Below are positions 42,680 through 52,880 of a stretch of DNA of 64,000 bases, one piece after another. Made by a program: the position numbers and the translations under genes. This stretch comes from Paenibacillus sp. 1_12 (GTDB taxonomy: Bacteria > Bacillota > Bacilli > Paenibacillales > NBRC-103111). The notes under the pieces are model-generated. The model did no database searches. It had not been told where the DNA came from and saw only the letters and a list, made by a program, of their open reading frames with translations. The stretch covers positions 124,001 through 188,000 of the forward strand of contig NZ_FOTE01000010.1 of NCBI RefSeq assembly GCF_900114475.1, given 5' to 3'. How positions within the stretch are numbered: the first letter of the stretch is position 1; each line of letters starts with the position of its first letter.

Positions 42680-43121
42680 CTCGGTTATCCTCCTTAAATT
42701 TCTGCGAAGCTAAGCTAATTTCACCAGCGTTAGATGGATTAGAAGTTAAATCAGAACCACCCGTATTTGATAAGCCTTGCGAGTCCAAGCTCGGTTCGTT
42801 ACCATTTAAAGCTTTATGAAACCATTGGAGCAAATTGTCTACTCCCTGCATGCGATATCTTTTGTCCGCAATACCATGCTGCTTAAGATGCACGATACAA
42901 GGCACACTTTCAATCTTCCAGCTCTGCACAAGCTGTGGACAGAAGTTCACATTACTTTTCACAATAGGAAGACCCGGCATCAGTGTCAAAACAACCTGCA
43001 GCATCTTTTCAGTCATTTTACAAGTACCACACCATGGAGTATACAAATATACGAATTGACTCTCGGATAACAAAGTAAGCCTCGTCCGCAGCTGCTGCTC
43101 CGTCCATTCCGTCATTTCCAT
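42672..43121 (-). CDS. Thioredoxin-family protein with CGTC active site
   Basis: A 149-aa cytoplasmic thiol protein. The thioredoxin fold is marked by FVYLYTPWCGTCKMTEKML (active-site CGTC) and the cis-Pro segment SVPCIVHL. The C-terminal ~45 residues are a low-complexity tail rich in Ser and Asn. The ATG beginning MEMTEW has AAAGGAG 8 nt upstream. It overlaps the kapB gene and follows a hypothetical gene by about 35 bp, suggesting an operon from the 174-aa gene through the TRIC-type gene. Confidence 0.85.
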   Translation of the reverse strand: MEMTEWTEQQLRTRLTLLSESQFVYLYTPWCGTCKMTEKMLQVVLTLMPGLPIVKSNVNFCPQLVQSWKIESVPCIVHLKQHGIADKRYRMQGVDNLLQWFHKALNGNEPSLDSQGLSNTGGSDLTSNPSNAGEISLASQKFKEDNRDE

Positions 43122-43155
43122 TGCAAAAACTCCTTTCTGGTGGGTAATCTGTTTC

Positions 43156-43680
43156 TTATTCATTTACTTGTTCGTCCAGGCGCTCAAGGCAGAGGTGTAA
43201 ATGCTCCAATAGACTTGGAATATCATCAATATGCCGCTCATCCAGCTTTTTAATGAATTTCACTTCCAGCTTCGACTTCATTTGTCTCGGCTGCTGTCCG
43301 TATTCCATCATGATGCACTGTGACATTTGCGGCCCGGCCCCCCAGATTTCACTGATCATAGAGGAAGCCTTGGCGCAATCCCGTTCGATATCGGCAATCG
43401 GGAATACAAAGCTAAGCTCTAGACTGCAGCCAGGCTGCTGTTTGGAATCGGCGAGCAGCTCTGCAGCTAAATCAGCTACGCTTGCTGTCAGCATGAAGCT
43501 GCCTTCAGCCGCACCATCTTGTTTGCGGGCCATGGTCATGGAGAAGCTGCGGGACATAGAGGACAGCTCGACACGATCTGTTCTTCCCAAAATGCGAACG
43601 GAATCATTCAAGTCCATATCATAGACAGCACCCTCAAGCACTACCTTTAAATTGTCATAAATCGTTGGGTCAAACATCAT
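43156..43680 (-). CDS. Hypothetical protein, 174 aa
   Basis: Not recognised. It begins MMFDPTIYDNLKVVLEGAVYDMD, contains regularly alternating strands (SVRILGRTDRVELSSMSRSFSMTMA; SLELSFVFPIAD) and ends in a helical C terminus (IPSLLEHLHLCLERLDEQ). No membrane segment or signal peptide. It resembles Bacillus proteins of unknown function in size. CAGGAG lies just before the chosen ATG. It is probably the first gene of the thioredoxin/kapB/kinase operon. Confidence 0.7.
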   Translation of the reverse strand: MMFDPTIYDNLKVVLEGAVYDMDLNDSVRILGRTDRVELSSMSRSFSMTMARKQDGAAEGSFMLTASVADLAAELLADSKQQPGCSLELSFVFPIADIERDCAKASSMISEIWGAGPQMSQCIMMEYGQQPRQMKSKLEVKFIKKLDERHIDDIPSLLEHLHLCLERLDEQVNE

Positions 43681-43775
43681 ATACGCTCCTGTTTCAAGAT
43701 AAACCAGCTTCCTGTTGGACAAATCCTTACAAAATCAGTACAATTGAATCATCAAGAACAAGGAAGGTGTACCTC

Positions 43776-43985
43776 ATGTCCGACGAAACTCAATCAAACG
43801 ATTCCGTACAAGAGCCAAAAAAAGTCAGCTTGGCTGACGCCATTAAAAACAAGCTTGCCCAAAAGAAGCAAGAGCAAGCTGATGAAAAAGTGAATGGACA
43901 GCTGCGCGGCGGCAACAGTGCCGTAATGAGAAATCAGAACAACAAAAAACCGAATAATCAACGGCGCCGCACAGGCGGCAGTTAA
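43776..43985 (+). CDS. Small charged hypothetical protein, 69 aa
   Basis: An intrinsically disordered-looking peptide: acidic N terminus (MSDETQSND), a helical Lys/Gln-rich middle (LADAIKNKLAQKKQEQADEK) and a basic Asn/Arg-rich tail ending QRRRTGGS. GGAAGG lies ahead of the ATG and a strong terminator ends the gene. The family is unknown; the tail suggests binding to nucleic acid or ribosomes, but that is a guess. It is convergent with the ABC-F gene downstream. Confidence 0.65.
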   Translation: MSDETQSNDSVQEPKKVSLADAIKNKLAQKKQEQADEKVNGQLRGGNSAVMRNQNNKKPNNQRRRTGGS

Positions 43986-43989
43986 AGAG

Positions 43990-44024
43990 AAGGATGAGCT
44001 ATCCAGACAAGCTCATCCTTTTTC
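43990..44024 (+). terminator. Terminator after the 69-aa gene
   Basis: AAGGATGAGCT and AGCTCATCCTT form a perfect 11-bp stem with an 8-nt loop, followed by TTTC. It may also serve the convergent ABC-F gene. Confidence 0.88.
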
Positions 44025-44035
44025 TATACTCTCAT

Positions 44036-45736
<1,701 letters not shown>

Positions 45737-47677
45737 CTATTTACCATTAGAAATTTGCTCGACAAGCTCAGATAGCTCCGTCCAGCGGTCCATAGCCTGC
45801 TCCATCTGCGCTGTCAACTGCTGCTCCTGCTCATAAAGCTCCTGGATTTTACCGAAATCACTGCCAGCCTGCTCTATGCTCAGTTTGATGTGAGCCAGCT
45901 TTTCTTCAAGCGCTGCGATCTTGTCCTCGATCTGATCCCATTCCCGCTGTTCATTAAAGCTAAGCTTACGCGCACGCGTACCCTCTTTGCGATCAGTTCC
46001 TGATGAGGACGGAACATTCATATTGGCGGCAGGGACCGTCTTCTGAGATTGCTGCTTGCGTTCATTGGCTACAGCCAGTTCCGCTTCCTTGACTGAAGCC
46101 AAATAATCCGAATAATTACCAATAAAACGGTTGATCGCCCCATCCTCGAAAATGAATAGATGATCCGCAGTTCTGTCCAAAAAGTACCTATCATGGGAAA
46201 CGGTGATAACGGCACCAGGGAAATCCTCCAAATATTCTTCGAGGATGGTCAGTGTCTGGATATCCAGATCGTTGGTAGGCTCATCCAGCAGAAGCACATT
46301 AGGCTCACCCATCAGCGTTCGCAATAAGTACAATCTTCGGCGTTCGCCGCCAGATAGCCTGCCAATTGGGGTCCATTGTAAAGCTCCTGGGAATAGGAAC
46401 CTCTCCAGCATTTGTGACGCTGTAATTGATTCACCGCTAGCTGTGCGGATGACCTCGGCGCCTTCCTTAATGTATTCGATCACCCGCAGCTTCTCGTCCA
46501 TTTCCACGCTTTCCTGTGTATAGTAAGCAAGCTTAACGGTTGTACCCACTTCGATCGAACCTTCATCCGGTTGCAATCTGCCTGCCAGCATATTGAGCAG
46601 TGTCGATTTACCGCTGCCATTGGGACCTATAATGCCAAGGCGATCATCCGGCATGACAATATAGCTGAAATCATGAACCAAGGTCCGTCCCTCAAACGAT
46701 TTGGTCACATTGTCCAGCTCCATTACCTTCTTGCCAAGACGACTAGCTCCAAGCGCCATATCCATCTGTGTCGAAGGTCCATCCACTTTACGATCACGCA
46801 ATTCGACAGTCCGATCGATACGTGCTTTTTGCTTGGTCGTGCGCGCTTTTGCACCCCTACGCAGCCAAGCCAGCTCGCGTCGAAGCAAATTTTGTCGCTT
46901 ATCCTCTTCTGATGCTTCCCGATCAAGACGTTCCGCTTTTTTTTCAAGAAAGGAAGCATAATTGCCTTCGTAGCTGTAAAGCTTGCCTTTGTCCAGCTCG
47001 ATAATCCGATTCGTTACACGATCAAGAAAATAACGATCATGCGTTACTAGAAGCAGGGCACCTTTCCATTTGGACAAAAATTCTTCCAGCCACTCCACAG
47101 TAGAATGATCAATATGATTCGTAGGCTCATCGAGAATTAGCAAATCCGCCGGCTGAATCAAAACTCTTGCCATCGCCACACGCTTTCGCTGTCCGCCTGA
47201 TAGAAGGCCGACCTTTTGCGAAAAGTTGACAATACCGAGCCTCGTCAGCACGGTTTTGGCAGTTGTGCTGGCCTCCCAGGCATTTAACGTATCCATACGA
47301 TGTTGAACTGCAAACAGCCGTTCCTGCAGTTTTTCATTTTCAGGCTCGACCTGCAAGGCCTCAAGAGCCACCTCATATTCACGAAGTGTTTGCATCAATG
47401 GCGTATCGCCATAAAAAACCTGCTCCAGTACCGTAGACTCCTTATCAAACTGTGGGTTTTGCGGCAAATATTCAGCGCGAAAATGATTCGAATGAGACAT
47501 TTTTCCCGAATCTACAGGCTCTAAGCCTGCAATGGCTTTTAGCAAGGAGGATTTACCGGTTCCGTTGACACCGACTAATCCAATCCGTTGTCTTTCGTCA
47601 ATACCAAAGGTTAGATCATCAAATAGTACCTTTTCTCCGTAGCTTTTATGAAAATGCTCAATAGATAATATGTTCAA
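45737..47677 (-). CDS. yfmR: ABC-F family ATPase (YfmR/Uup-like)
   Basis: A 646-aa cytoplasmic ABC-F protein with two complete ATPase domains (GVNGTGKSSLL, LSGGQRKRVA, LILDEPTNHID; and [31 protein letters not shown]) and a C-terminal coiled coil (EDKIAALEEKLAHIKLSIEQ) typical of the Uup group. Bacillus YfmR helps resolve ribosomes stalled on proline-rich and similar sequences, partly in place of EF-P. Translation starts at TTG behind GGAGCTGTAAGTT, 4 bp after the M42 peptidase stop, so it may be cotranscribed with it. Confidence 0.9.
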   Translation of the reverse strand: MNILSIEHFHKSYGEKVLFDDLTFGIDERQRIGLVGVNGTGKSSLLKAIAGLEPVDSGKMSHSNHFRAEYLPQNPQFDKESTVLEQVFYGDTPLMQTLREYEVALEALQVEPENEKLQERLFAVQHRMDTLNAWEASTTAKTVLTRLGIVNFSQKVGLLSGGQRKRVAMARVLIQPADLLILDEPTNHIDHSTVEWLEEFLSKWKGALLLVTHDRYFLDRVTNRIIELDKGKLYSYEGNYASFLEKKAERLDREASEEDKRQNLLRRELAWLRRGAKARTTKQKARIDRTVELRDRKVDGPSTQMDMALGASRLGKKVMELDNVTKSFEGRTLVHDFSYIVMPDDRLGIIGPNGSGKSTLLNMLAGRLQPDEGSIEVGTTVKLAYYTQESVEMDEKLRVIEYIKEGAEVIRTASGESITASQMLERFLFPGALQWTPIGRLSGGERRRLYLLRTLMGEPNVLLLDEPTNDLDIQTLTILEEYLEDFPGAVITVSHDRYFLDRTADHLFIFEDGAINRFIGNYSDYLASVKEAELAVANERKQQSQKTVPAANMNVPSSSGTDRKEGTRARKLSFNEQREWDQIEDKIAALEEKLAHIKLSIEQAGSDFGKIQELYEQEQQLTAQMEQAMDRWTELSELVEQISNGK

Positions 47678-47680
47678 AAC

Positions 47681-48748
47681 TTACAGCTCCTTTGGTTCTT
47701 GAATTGTGCATGGTTCCATGACGTAAGCAGTCAATAAAGCGATAGTACCCATGATTGCCTCACGGTGAGTTCGTTCCATCCCATGAGAGGCATGCACGCC
47801 GGGTCCGATCAACGCCGCCCTTATATTACTCCCGCCGCGCAGAGCAGCAGATGCATCTGAGCCATACTGCGGATAAATATCGATAGCATGCTTGATTCCT
47901 TCACGCTTGGCAAGCTCGATCAGCTTCGAGGTTATTTGGTAATCGTAGGGGCCTGAGGAATCCTTGGCACATATCGACACATCGAATTCGGTGCAGGTCA
48001 GATCCTCACCCATGGCTCCCATATCGACTGCCAGCAGCTCATCTATATCAGGAGGTAAATAAGCTGCACCATGTCCCACCTCTTCATAGGTGCTGATCAG
48101 CAGCTTCAGCGTATGTGCAGGTTTCATCTTATTTCTGTGCATCAATTCCAGCAGCCCGAATAGTGCTGCTACTCCAGCTTTATCATCCAAATGACGGGAT
48201 TTAATGAAACCATTATCCATTGATTTCACCCGCGGGTCAAAGGAAATAAAATCTCCTGTGCTGATTCCAAGCTTTTGTACATCCTCCGCACTGCTCACAG
48301 GCTCGTCTAAACGTATTTCCATAGCTGCCTCATCCCGTTTCAGTTCCCGTGCATCGGGGTAAACGTGAACCGAAGGTTTTGTCGTCAGGATCGTCCCTTC
48401 ATAGGTTCGACCATCTCTGGTGTGGATCTGGCAATATTCATTTTCGACAGCATTCATCATATAACCACCAACCGGTGTTAAACGCAGCATACCGTTCGAC
48501 TTGATGGATCGAACCATTGCCCCTAAAGTATCCACATGCCCTGACAACCCAATCACACGCGTTGGATCAATACCTGGTACAGTGATCAATCCCGCACCTT
48601 TTTTCGTATAGTTCATCGAAAATCCCAGCTTCTTCGCTTCCTGTTCGACAAAATTCATAATTGAAACACAATAGCCGCTTGGACTCGGTGTGTTCAACAG
48701 CTGCTCCAGCAGTTGGATCACATAGTTTTGGTTGATTTGTGCTCTCAC
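47681..48748 (-). CDS. M42 family metallopeptidase (glutamyl/deblocking aminopeptidase-like)
   Basis: A 355-aa co-catalytic zinc (or cobalt) aminopeptidase. Metal ligands are visible as His in GLSGHVDTLG, Asp in RHLDDKAG, Glu-Glu in STYEEVGHG, Asp in LAVDMGA, and His in GPGVHASHG near the C terminus. It forms tetrahedral cytoplasmic complexes that trim peptides. The start is GTG behind AAGGGGCG. It lies 3 bp upstream of the YfmR-like gene, which suggests a peptide-release and ribosome-rescue link, though that is inferred from proximity only. Confidence 0.92.
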   Translation of the reverse strand: MRAQINQNYVIQLLEQLLNTPSPSGYCVSIMNFVEQEAKKLGFSMNYTKKGAGLITVPGIDPTRVIGLSGHVDTLGAMVRSIKSNGMLRLTPVGGYMMNAVENEYCQIHTRDGRTYEGTILTTKPSVHVYPDARELKRDEAAMEIRLDEPVSSAEDVQKLGISTGDFISFDPRVKSMDNGFIKSRHLDDKAGVAALFGLLELMHRNKMKPAHTLKLLISTYEEVGHGAAYLPPDIDELLAVDMGAMGEDLTCTEFDVSICAKDSSGPYDYQITSKLIELAKREGIKHAIDIYPQYGSDASAALRGGSNIRAALIGPGVHASHGMERTHREAIMGTIALLTAYVMEPCTIQEPKEL

Positions 48749-48843
48749 GTTGTTCGCCCCTTGTTGAATAAACTTGATAGATTTGCGTCATTTCCTGTTT
48801 TCATGTAAGCTAACAGATGTATAATTAAAGGAGGAATATCCCA

Positions 48844-49173
48844 ATGTCCGAAGTACTAGCACCAAAAACCTGTACAATTGAACGTCTGGTCACTGTTGAA
48901 GAAGATGTCAAGAAAGTGATCAGCGGCGAAAAAACCGCAACTCGCAGAAATGGACGATATGCCGATATCGGTGAGATTATGGAGCTTCAAGGTCATAAGT
49001 TTGAGGTTCACAAGGTGTACCAACAAAGTTTAGGCGAATTGACCGATGAAGCAGTTCAAACCGAAGGCTTTGAAAACGTGGAAAGCTACAAAAACCACAT
49101 TCTTGGCATGCACGCTGGAATGCCTTGGCTTCCACATATGAAAGTATGGGTTCACGAGTTTCGCGCCGTATAA
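48844..49173 (+). CDS. ASCH-domain (YqfB-like) protein
   Basis: A 109-aa protein with the ASCH fold. The signature is VKKVISGEKTATRRNGRYADIG, which carries the conserved Lys/Thr/Arg pattern of the ligand site, and a final strand HMKVWVHEFRAV. YqfB of E. coli is an N4-acetylcytidine amidohydrolase; other ASCH proteins bind RNA. GGAGG precedes the ATG. A terminator follows directly, so it is monocistronic. Confidence 0.82.
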   Translation: MSEVLAPKTCTIERLVTVEEDVKKVISGEKTATRRNGRYADIGEIMELQGHKFEVHKVYQQSLGELTDEAVQTEGFENVESYKNHILGMHAGMPWLPHMKVWVHEFRAV

Positions 49174-49188
49174 AGCAGCAGATACCAA

Positions 49189-49235
49189 AAACAGTGTAGT
49201 ACTCATCTAAATGAATGCTACACTGTTTAATTTAT
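49189..49235 (+). terminator. Terminator between the ASCH-domain gene and the membrane-protein gene
   Basis: AAACAGTGTAG and CTACACTGTTT form an 11-bp stem with an 18-nt loop. T-rich sequence (AATTTATCTTTT) follows after a short gap. Confidence 0.7.
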
Positions 49236-49259
49236 CTTTTCAAGTTTGGAGGCTTCATC

Positions 49260-49691
49260 TTGTATTTATGGCTCATCTTTATCCACGCCGTTAGTGCTAT
49301 GGTATCTATCGGTCCCTTTTTCGTGCTTATTCCTATGCTTTCCAAACTTCGTACTGCAGAGGGCGCAGTTTTGAATTCATATCTGGATTCGTTTCATTTT
49401 ACAGTACGATTATCCAAGCATACGGGCCATGTACTCGTTGCCTCAGGACTGCTCCTGATGTGGCTTGGTGGTTGGCCTTGGAGCACGCCATGGATTGCCG
49501 GCACTTTTATTGTTTTATTTGCTTCACTGCTTTTTATGGCTCGTGCCTTTTCTCCAACGATTCGCAAGCTGCGCCAACCGGAGCATGACCGTAAATTACT
49601 CGTGAATAAGCTCTCTCGAGCTTTGTATATGTATATGTTTGTCCTGTTCGTTATGTTATGGCTGATGATTATGAAACCGACTCTATGGTGA
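49260..49691 (+). CDS. Four-helix integral membrane protein (DUF2269-like)
   Basis: A 143-aa membrane protein. I chose a TTG start because GGAGG lies 7 nt upstream; an earlier ATG in the frame falls inside the preceding terminator. Helices are near residues 1-24 (LWLIFIHAVSAMVSIGPFFVLIP), 55-67, 73-92 and 115-140. A His in IHAVS and another in RLSKHTGHVL may bind a cofactor, as in some short oxidoreductase subunits of this size. Function is unknown. A terminator overlaps its end. Confidence 0.72.
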   Translation: MYLWLIFIHAVSAMVSIGPFFVLIPMLSKLRTAEGAVLNSYLDSFHFTVRLSKHTGHVLVASGLLLMWLGGWPWSTPWIAGTFIVLFASLLFMARAFSPTIRKLRQPEHDRKLLVNKLSRALYMYMFVLFVMLWLMIMKPTLW

Positions 49692-49719
49692 TCTAGAATC
49701 CACCAGAGTCGGTTTTTTT
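49675..49719 (+). terminator. Terminator overlapping the end of the membrane-protein gene
   Basis: AACCGACTCT and AGAGTCGGTT form a perfect stem, with an inner GGTG/CACC pair, followed by five more T. The stop codon lies within the hairpin. Confidence 0.88.
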
Positions 49720-49742
49720 GTTATGTACACAATGCTGCTGAA

Positions 49743-50033
49743 TTACGATTCAAAATCAACACAAACACTCGTCCCATTCAGCACTTCTTTCATGTGTTTC
49801 TTAACTTCCAGATGCACAGGATGAACATCATATGCAGATAAATCTTCCAAGGAGTCAAATTTTGTAACCAAAGCAATATCATAAGAACGTTCCTGATGCA
49901 GGATGTCTAGTCCAACCTCAATGTGTTTGAGAACTGGAATTTGGCCTTCCATGTCGGAAAGTACCTTTGCTGTTGCTTGAATGGATTCAAGACTGCGGTC
50001 CTTTAGTTTGAAAAAGACGATATGAGTAATCAT
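49743..50033 (-). CDS. Dabb (stress-responsive alpha/beta-barrel) domain protein
   Basis: A 96-aa dimeric ferredoxin-like protein. The signature MITHIVFFKLKD at the start and LKHIEVGLDILHQERSYDIALVTKFDS in the middle are typical of the Dabb family, which includes stress proteins and some polyketide cyclases. The end is VHLEVKKHMKEVLNGTSVCVDFE. AAGGAG lies before the ATG. It is isolated, with an unusual repeat-rich region upstream. Confidence 0.88.
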   Translation of the reverse strand: MITHIVFFKLKDRSLESIQATAKVLSDMEGQIPVLKHIEVGLDILHQERSYDIALVTKFDSLEDLSAYDVHPVHLEVKKHMKEVLNGTSVCVDFES

Positions 50034-50108
50034 AAATTTTCTCCTTTTTACCCTGTTTAGGGTTGATATTACCCTCCCAAACCCTCCCTAGCTGTGAGAG
50101 ATACTGTT

Positions 50109-50318
50109 GTGTTCTCTGAACGCTTTTCGTCCCTACGGGACACGCTTGGGTTTGGGTGTTATGGGTGTGTGTTGATATGAGACTTTTTGTGTTCTCGGAG
50201 CGCTTTCGTCCCTGTGGGACACGCTTGGGTTTGGGTGTAGTAGGGCGTTGTGCAGCTCATGATGACAGTAAGAGTCCACTTGTTGGGCTCGCTTTTGTCC
50301 CTCTGGGACACGCTTAGC
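50109..50318. repeat. Three interspersed palindromic repeats (GTCCC-GGGAC core)
   Basis: Three copies (50109-50159, 50189-50238, 50281-50318) share CGCTTTNGTCCCTNNGGGACACGCTT, shown here in shortened form as a GTCCC/GGGAC hairpin between two CGCTT boxes; the first two also share GTGTTCTC before and GGGTTTGGGTGT after. This is the only content I see in the 350-bp stretch between the Dabb gene and the third ABC-F gene; no ORF or tRNA is present. Confidence 0.75.
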
Positions 50319-50389
50319 ACTTTGTGTTGAAGGGAAAGCGTACTGCTGGGTGAGTACTGAGTTTGATAATTACTGCCTACTGCGGCTTC

Positions 50390-51952
50390 TTACTTATGAG
50401 CTAAAGCTTTACTAGACCATTCTTCGACGTCCCATACCTTGGTTACCCAATCTTCGTAGAAATCAGGTTCGTGGCAAACCAACAAAACCGTGCCTTTAAA
50501 TTCCTTGAGGGCGCGTTTCAACTCATCCTTGGCGGATACGTCCAAATGGTTCGTAGGCTCATCAAATAGAATCCAGTTACTTTCGCGAAGCAGAAGCTTG
50601 CACAAGCGAACTTTGGCCTGTTCGCCACCGCTCAACATGCTCATAGGACGCGTGATATGCTCATTTTTCAAGCCGCAGCGAGCAAGAGCACCACGAACTT
50701 CATTTTGGTTCATATGGGAAAACTCATTCCATACATCATCGATAGGTGTAAGATTGGCAGCTTTAACCTCTTGCTCAAAATAAGCCGGAAACAAAAAGTC
50801 ACCACGGTAGGTTTTACCGCCAAAAGCTGGCACTTTGCCAATTATCGTTTTTAACAGTGTTGATTTACCGACACCGTTGCAGCCGACAATAGCGATTTTA
50901 TCACCACGTTCAATGATCATATTCATTTCGGGGAGCAGCGGTCGATCGTAACCGATAACCAGCTTTTCGCCTTCAAATACGACCTTGCCGCTGGATCTGG
51001 CATCCTTAAATTGAAATACAGGCTTGGCTGCAGTTTCCGGACGGTCAATTCGATCTACCTTTTGCAGCTGCTTCTCGCGGCTTTTCGCTCTTCCGGAGGT
51101 CGATGCACGAGCCTTGTTACGTTGGATGAAGTCCTCTTGCTTTTTGATATATTCCTTCTGCTTTTCATAAGCATCAAGATGCTGCTGTTTATTCACATCA
51201 GCCATCTGCAAAAACTTCTCATAATTAGCAGTATAACGGGTCAGCTTGGAAAATTCCAAATGATATACGATGTTAACGACCTTATTCATAAATTCCGTGT
51301 CATGTGAAATCAGCATAAAAGCGTACGGATAATTTTGCAAATAATTCGTTAACCAATCAATATGCTCAACATCCAGATAGTTCGTAGGCTCATCAAGCAG
51401 CAGCGCCGTTGGTTGCTCCAGAAGAAGCTTGGCCAATAATACCTTTGTTCTTTGTCCACCGCTAAGCTGTGATACATCACGATCCAGTCCGATAGCATCC
51501 AGACCTAATCCATTGGCCATTTCTTCGACTTTTGAATCCAGTAAATAGAAGCCGCTGTTTTCCAAACGGTCCTGGATTTCTCCCATTTGCTCTAACAAAA
51601 TCTCCAGCTTTTCCGGGTCGGCATCACCCATCTGTTCCGTAATCAGCAGCATTTCTTTTTCCTGCTCGTACAACGATAAAAAAGCATCCTTAAGTACGTC
51701 TCGGATTGTTTTGCCGGGAGTCAACTTCGTATGCTGATCCAAATAGCTATAATGAACTCGTGGCGTCCACTCGACTTTCCCCTGATCCTTCAGTAATTGT
51801 CCAGTCAATATATTCATCAGCGTAGATTTGCCTACACCATTTGCACCAACAATACCCACATGCTCTCCTGCAAGTAATCGAAACGATACCTCTTTAAATA
51901 ATACTCGATCACCAAAGCTATGGCTTAAATCTTCTACAGTCAACAAACTCAT
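50390..51952 (-). CDS. yfmM: ABC-F family ATPase (YfmM-like)
   Basis: A 520-aa twin-ATPase protein with no membrane segment. First domain: [34 protein letters not shown]; second: [33 protein letters not shown]. The linker between them is Lys-rich and helical (KQKEYIKKQEDFIQRNKARAS). The N terminus MSLLTVEDLSHSFGDRVLF matches Bacillus YfmM. It likely acts on the ribosome. GGAGCCAATCG lies before the ATG. It is the third distinct ABC-F gene within 8 kb, unlike the first two in its tail and linker. Confidence 0.88.
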   Translation of the reverse strand: MSLLTVEDLSHSFGDRVLFKEVSFRLLAGEHVGIVGANGVGKSTLMNILTGQLLKDQGKVEWTPRVHYSYLDQHTKLTPGKTIRDVLKDAFLSLYEQEKEMLLITEQMGDADPEKLEILLEQMGEIQDRLENSGFYLLDSKVEEMANGLGLDAIGLDRDVSQLSGGQRTKVLLAKLLLEQPTALLLDEPTNYLDVEHIDWLTNYLQNYPYAFMLISHDTEFMNKVVNIVYHLEFSKLTRYTANYEKFLQMADVNKQQHLDAYEKQKEYIKKQEDFIQRNKARASTSGRAKSREKQLQKVDRIDRPETAAKPVFQFKDARSSGKVVFEGEKLVIGYDRPLLPEMNMIIERGDKIAIVGCNGVGKSTLLKTIIGKVPAFGGKTYRGDFLFPAYFEQEVKAANLTPIDDVWNEFSHMNQNEVRGALARCGLKNEHITRPMSMLSGGEQAKVRLCKLLLRESNWILFDEPTNHLDVSAKDELKRALKEFKGTVLLVCHEPDFYEDWVTKVWDVEEWSSKALAHK

Positions 51953-52004
51953 TGCTCTTCGATTGGCTCCTGTCCAGTAATAAAATGTGTGACACTTTAT
52001 TATA

Positions 52005-52877
52005 TCACTTTCGCCACTGCACAGGGAATAAAATCTGAAAATTTTTCGTCCTATACCACAATCTTTGCCAAAAAGTGAAACTAGCGTTCAATGAACGCAG
52101 CAGAACGACGCTAATATTATCATTGGAACGATTATCCAAAGCCATGTCGATCAGCATATCACTCATTTGCTGCAGATCCTGCTGTTCCTTCTCGCCTTCG
52201 CGGAGAAAGCGCTCTATCCTTGAATCGGGCAACCGATCGTAAAAGCCGTCACTACAAAGTAAAAACAAATGCTCCGGAACAAAAAAACCGCTACGTTTAA
52301 TAAGCTTCAGTTTTTTCTGATAGCCAAGACATTCCATGAGCACATGACGCTTGGGATGCTTTCTCGCCTGCTGCCTCGATAATCTGCCTTTGCGAATCTG
52401 CTCGTAAATCCAGGATTGGTCTCGTGTTAACTGTCGAATATGCATCTTGGGGTTTACTTTGTAAATGCGGCAGTCTCCAATATGACAAAGAAAGTAGGTT
52501 TCATTCAGCAGAAAAAGCAGGGTCAGAGTCGTACCAACCTGATTGCCTGCATCCTTGCCGATTTGTATGAGTCGATCGTTAACCTCGTAAAAAAGCCGCT
52601 CGATGGAATTATCCAATTTGCCCCAAATGATTTTACGACGCAAAATAGAGGGGAGCTGTTTATCCAGCCAATGCCTGACAACCTCCGTTGCCACTTCGCT
52701 GGCTTTCCCCCCATCCCCACTCCCACCCATGCCATCAGCTATGACGGCAACTGCATAAGGTTCACCATTCTCCGTGGAACCGATTCGGAGCAGCGACCTA
52801 TCCTCATTAATCATCCGAAACCAACCCGAATGGGTAGCCACTCCATACTGCCAGTTTACGGCAAACGTTGTTTTCAA
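52005..52877 (-). CDS. PP2C-family serine/threonine protein phosphatase
   Basis: A 290-aa metal-dependent phosphatase. The family motifs are visible: an early Arg-x-x-NED (FRMINEDRS), the metal-binding ADGMGGSGDGGKAS, GDCRIYKV, SDGFYDRL and the C-terminal DNISVVLL, so the metal-ligand Asp residues are intact. It starts with TTG 4 bp after the FHA gene stop. As the last gene of the Tad pilus operon, it probably removes phosphate from the FHA partner's targets. No Ser/Thr kinase gene is present in this window. Confidence 0.9.
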   Translation of the reverse strand: MKTTFAVNWQYGVATHSGWFRMINEDRSLLRIGSTENGEPYAVAVIADGMGGSGDGGKASEVATEVVRHWLDKQLPSILRRKIIWGKLDNSIERLFYEVNDRLIQIGKDAGNQVGTTLTLLFLLNETYFLCHIGDCRIYKVNPKMHIRQLTRDQSWIYEQIRKGRLSRQQARKHPKRHVLMECLGYQKKLKLIKRSGFFVPEHLFLLCSDGFYDRLPDSRIERFLREGEKEQQDLQQMSDMLIDMALDNRSNDNISVVLLRSLNASFTFWQRLWYRTKNFQILFPVQWRK

Positions 52878-52880
52878 CCC

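Noticed and set aside
50109-50318. CRISPR array
   Set aside because: Only three units with unequal spacing of 80-95 bp, non-identical repeats and no cas genes nearby; the spacers themselves are partly shared.
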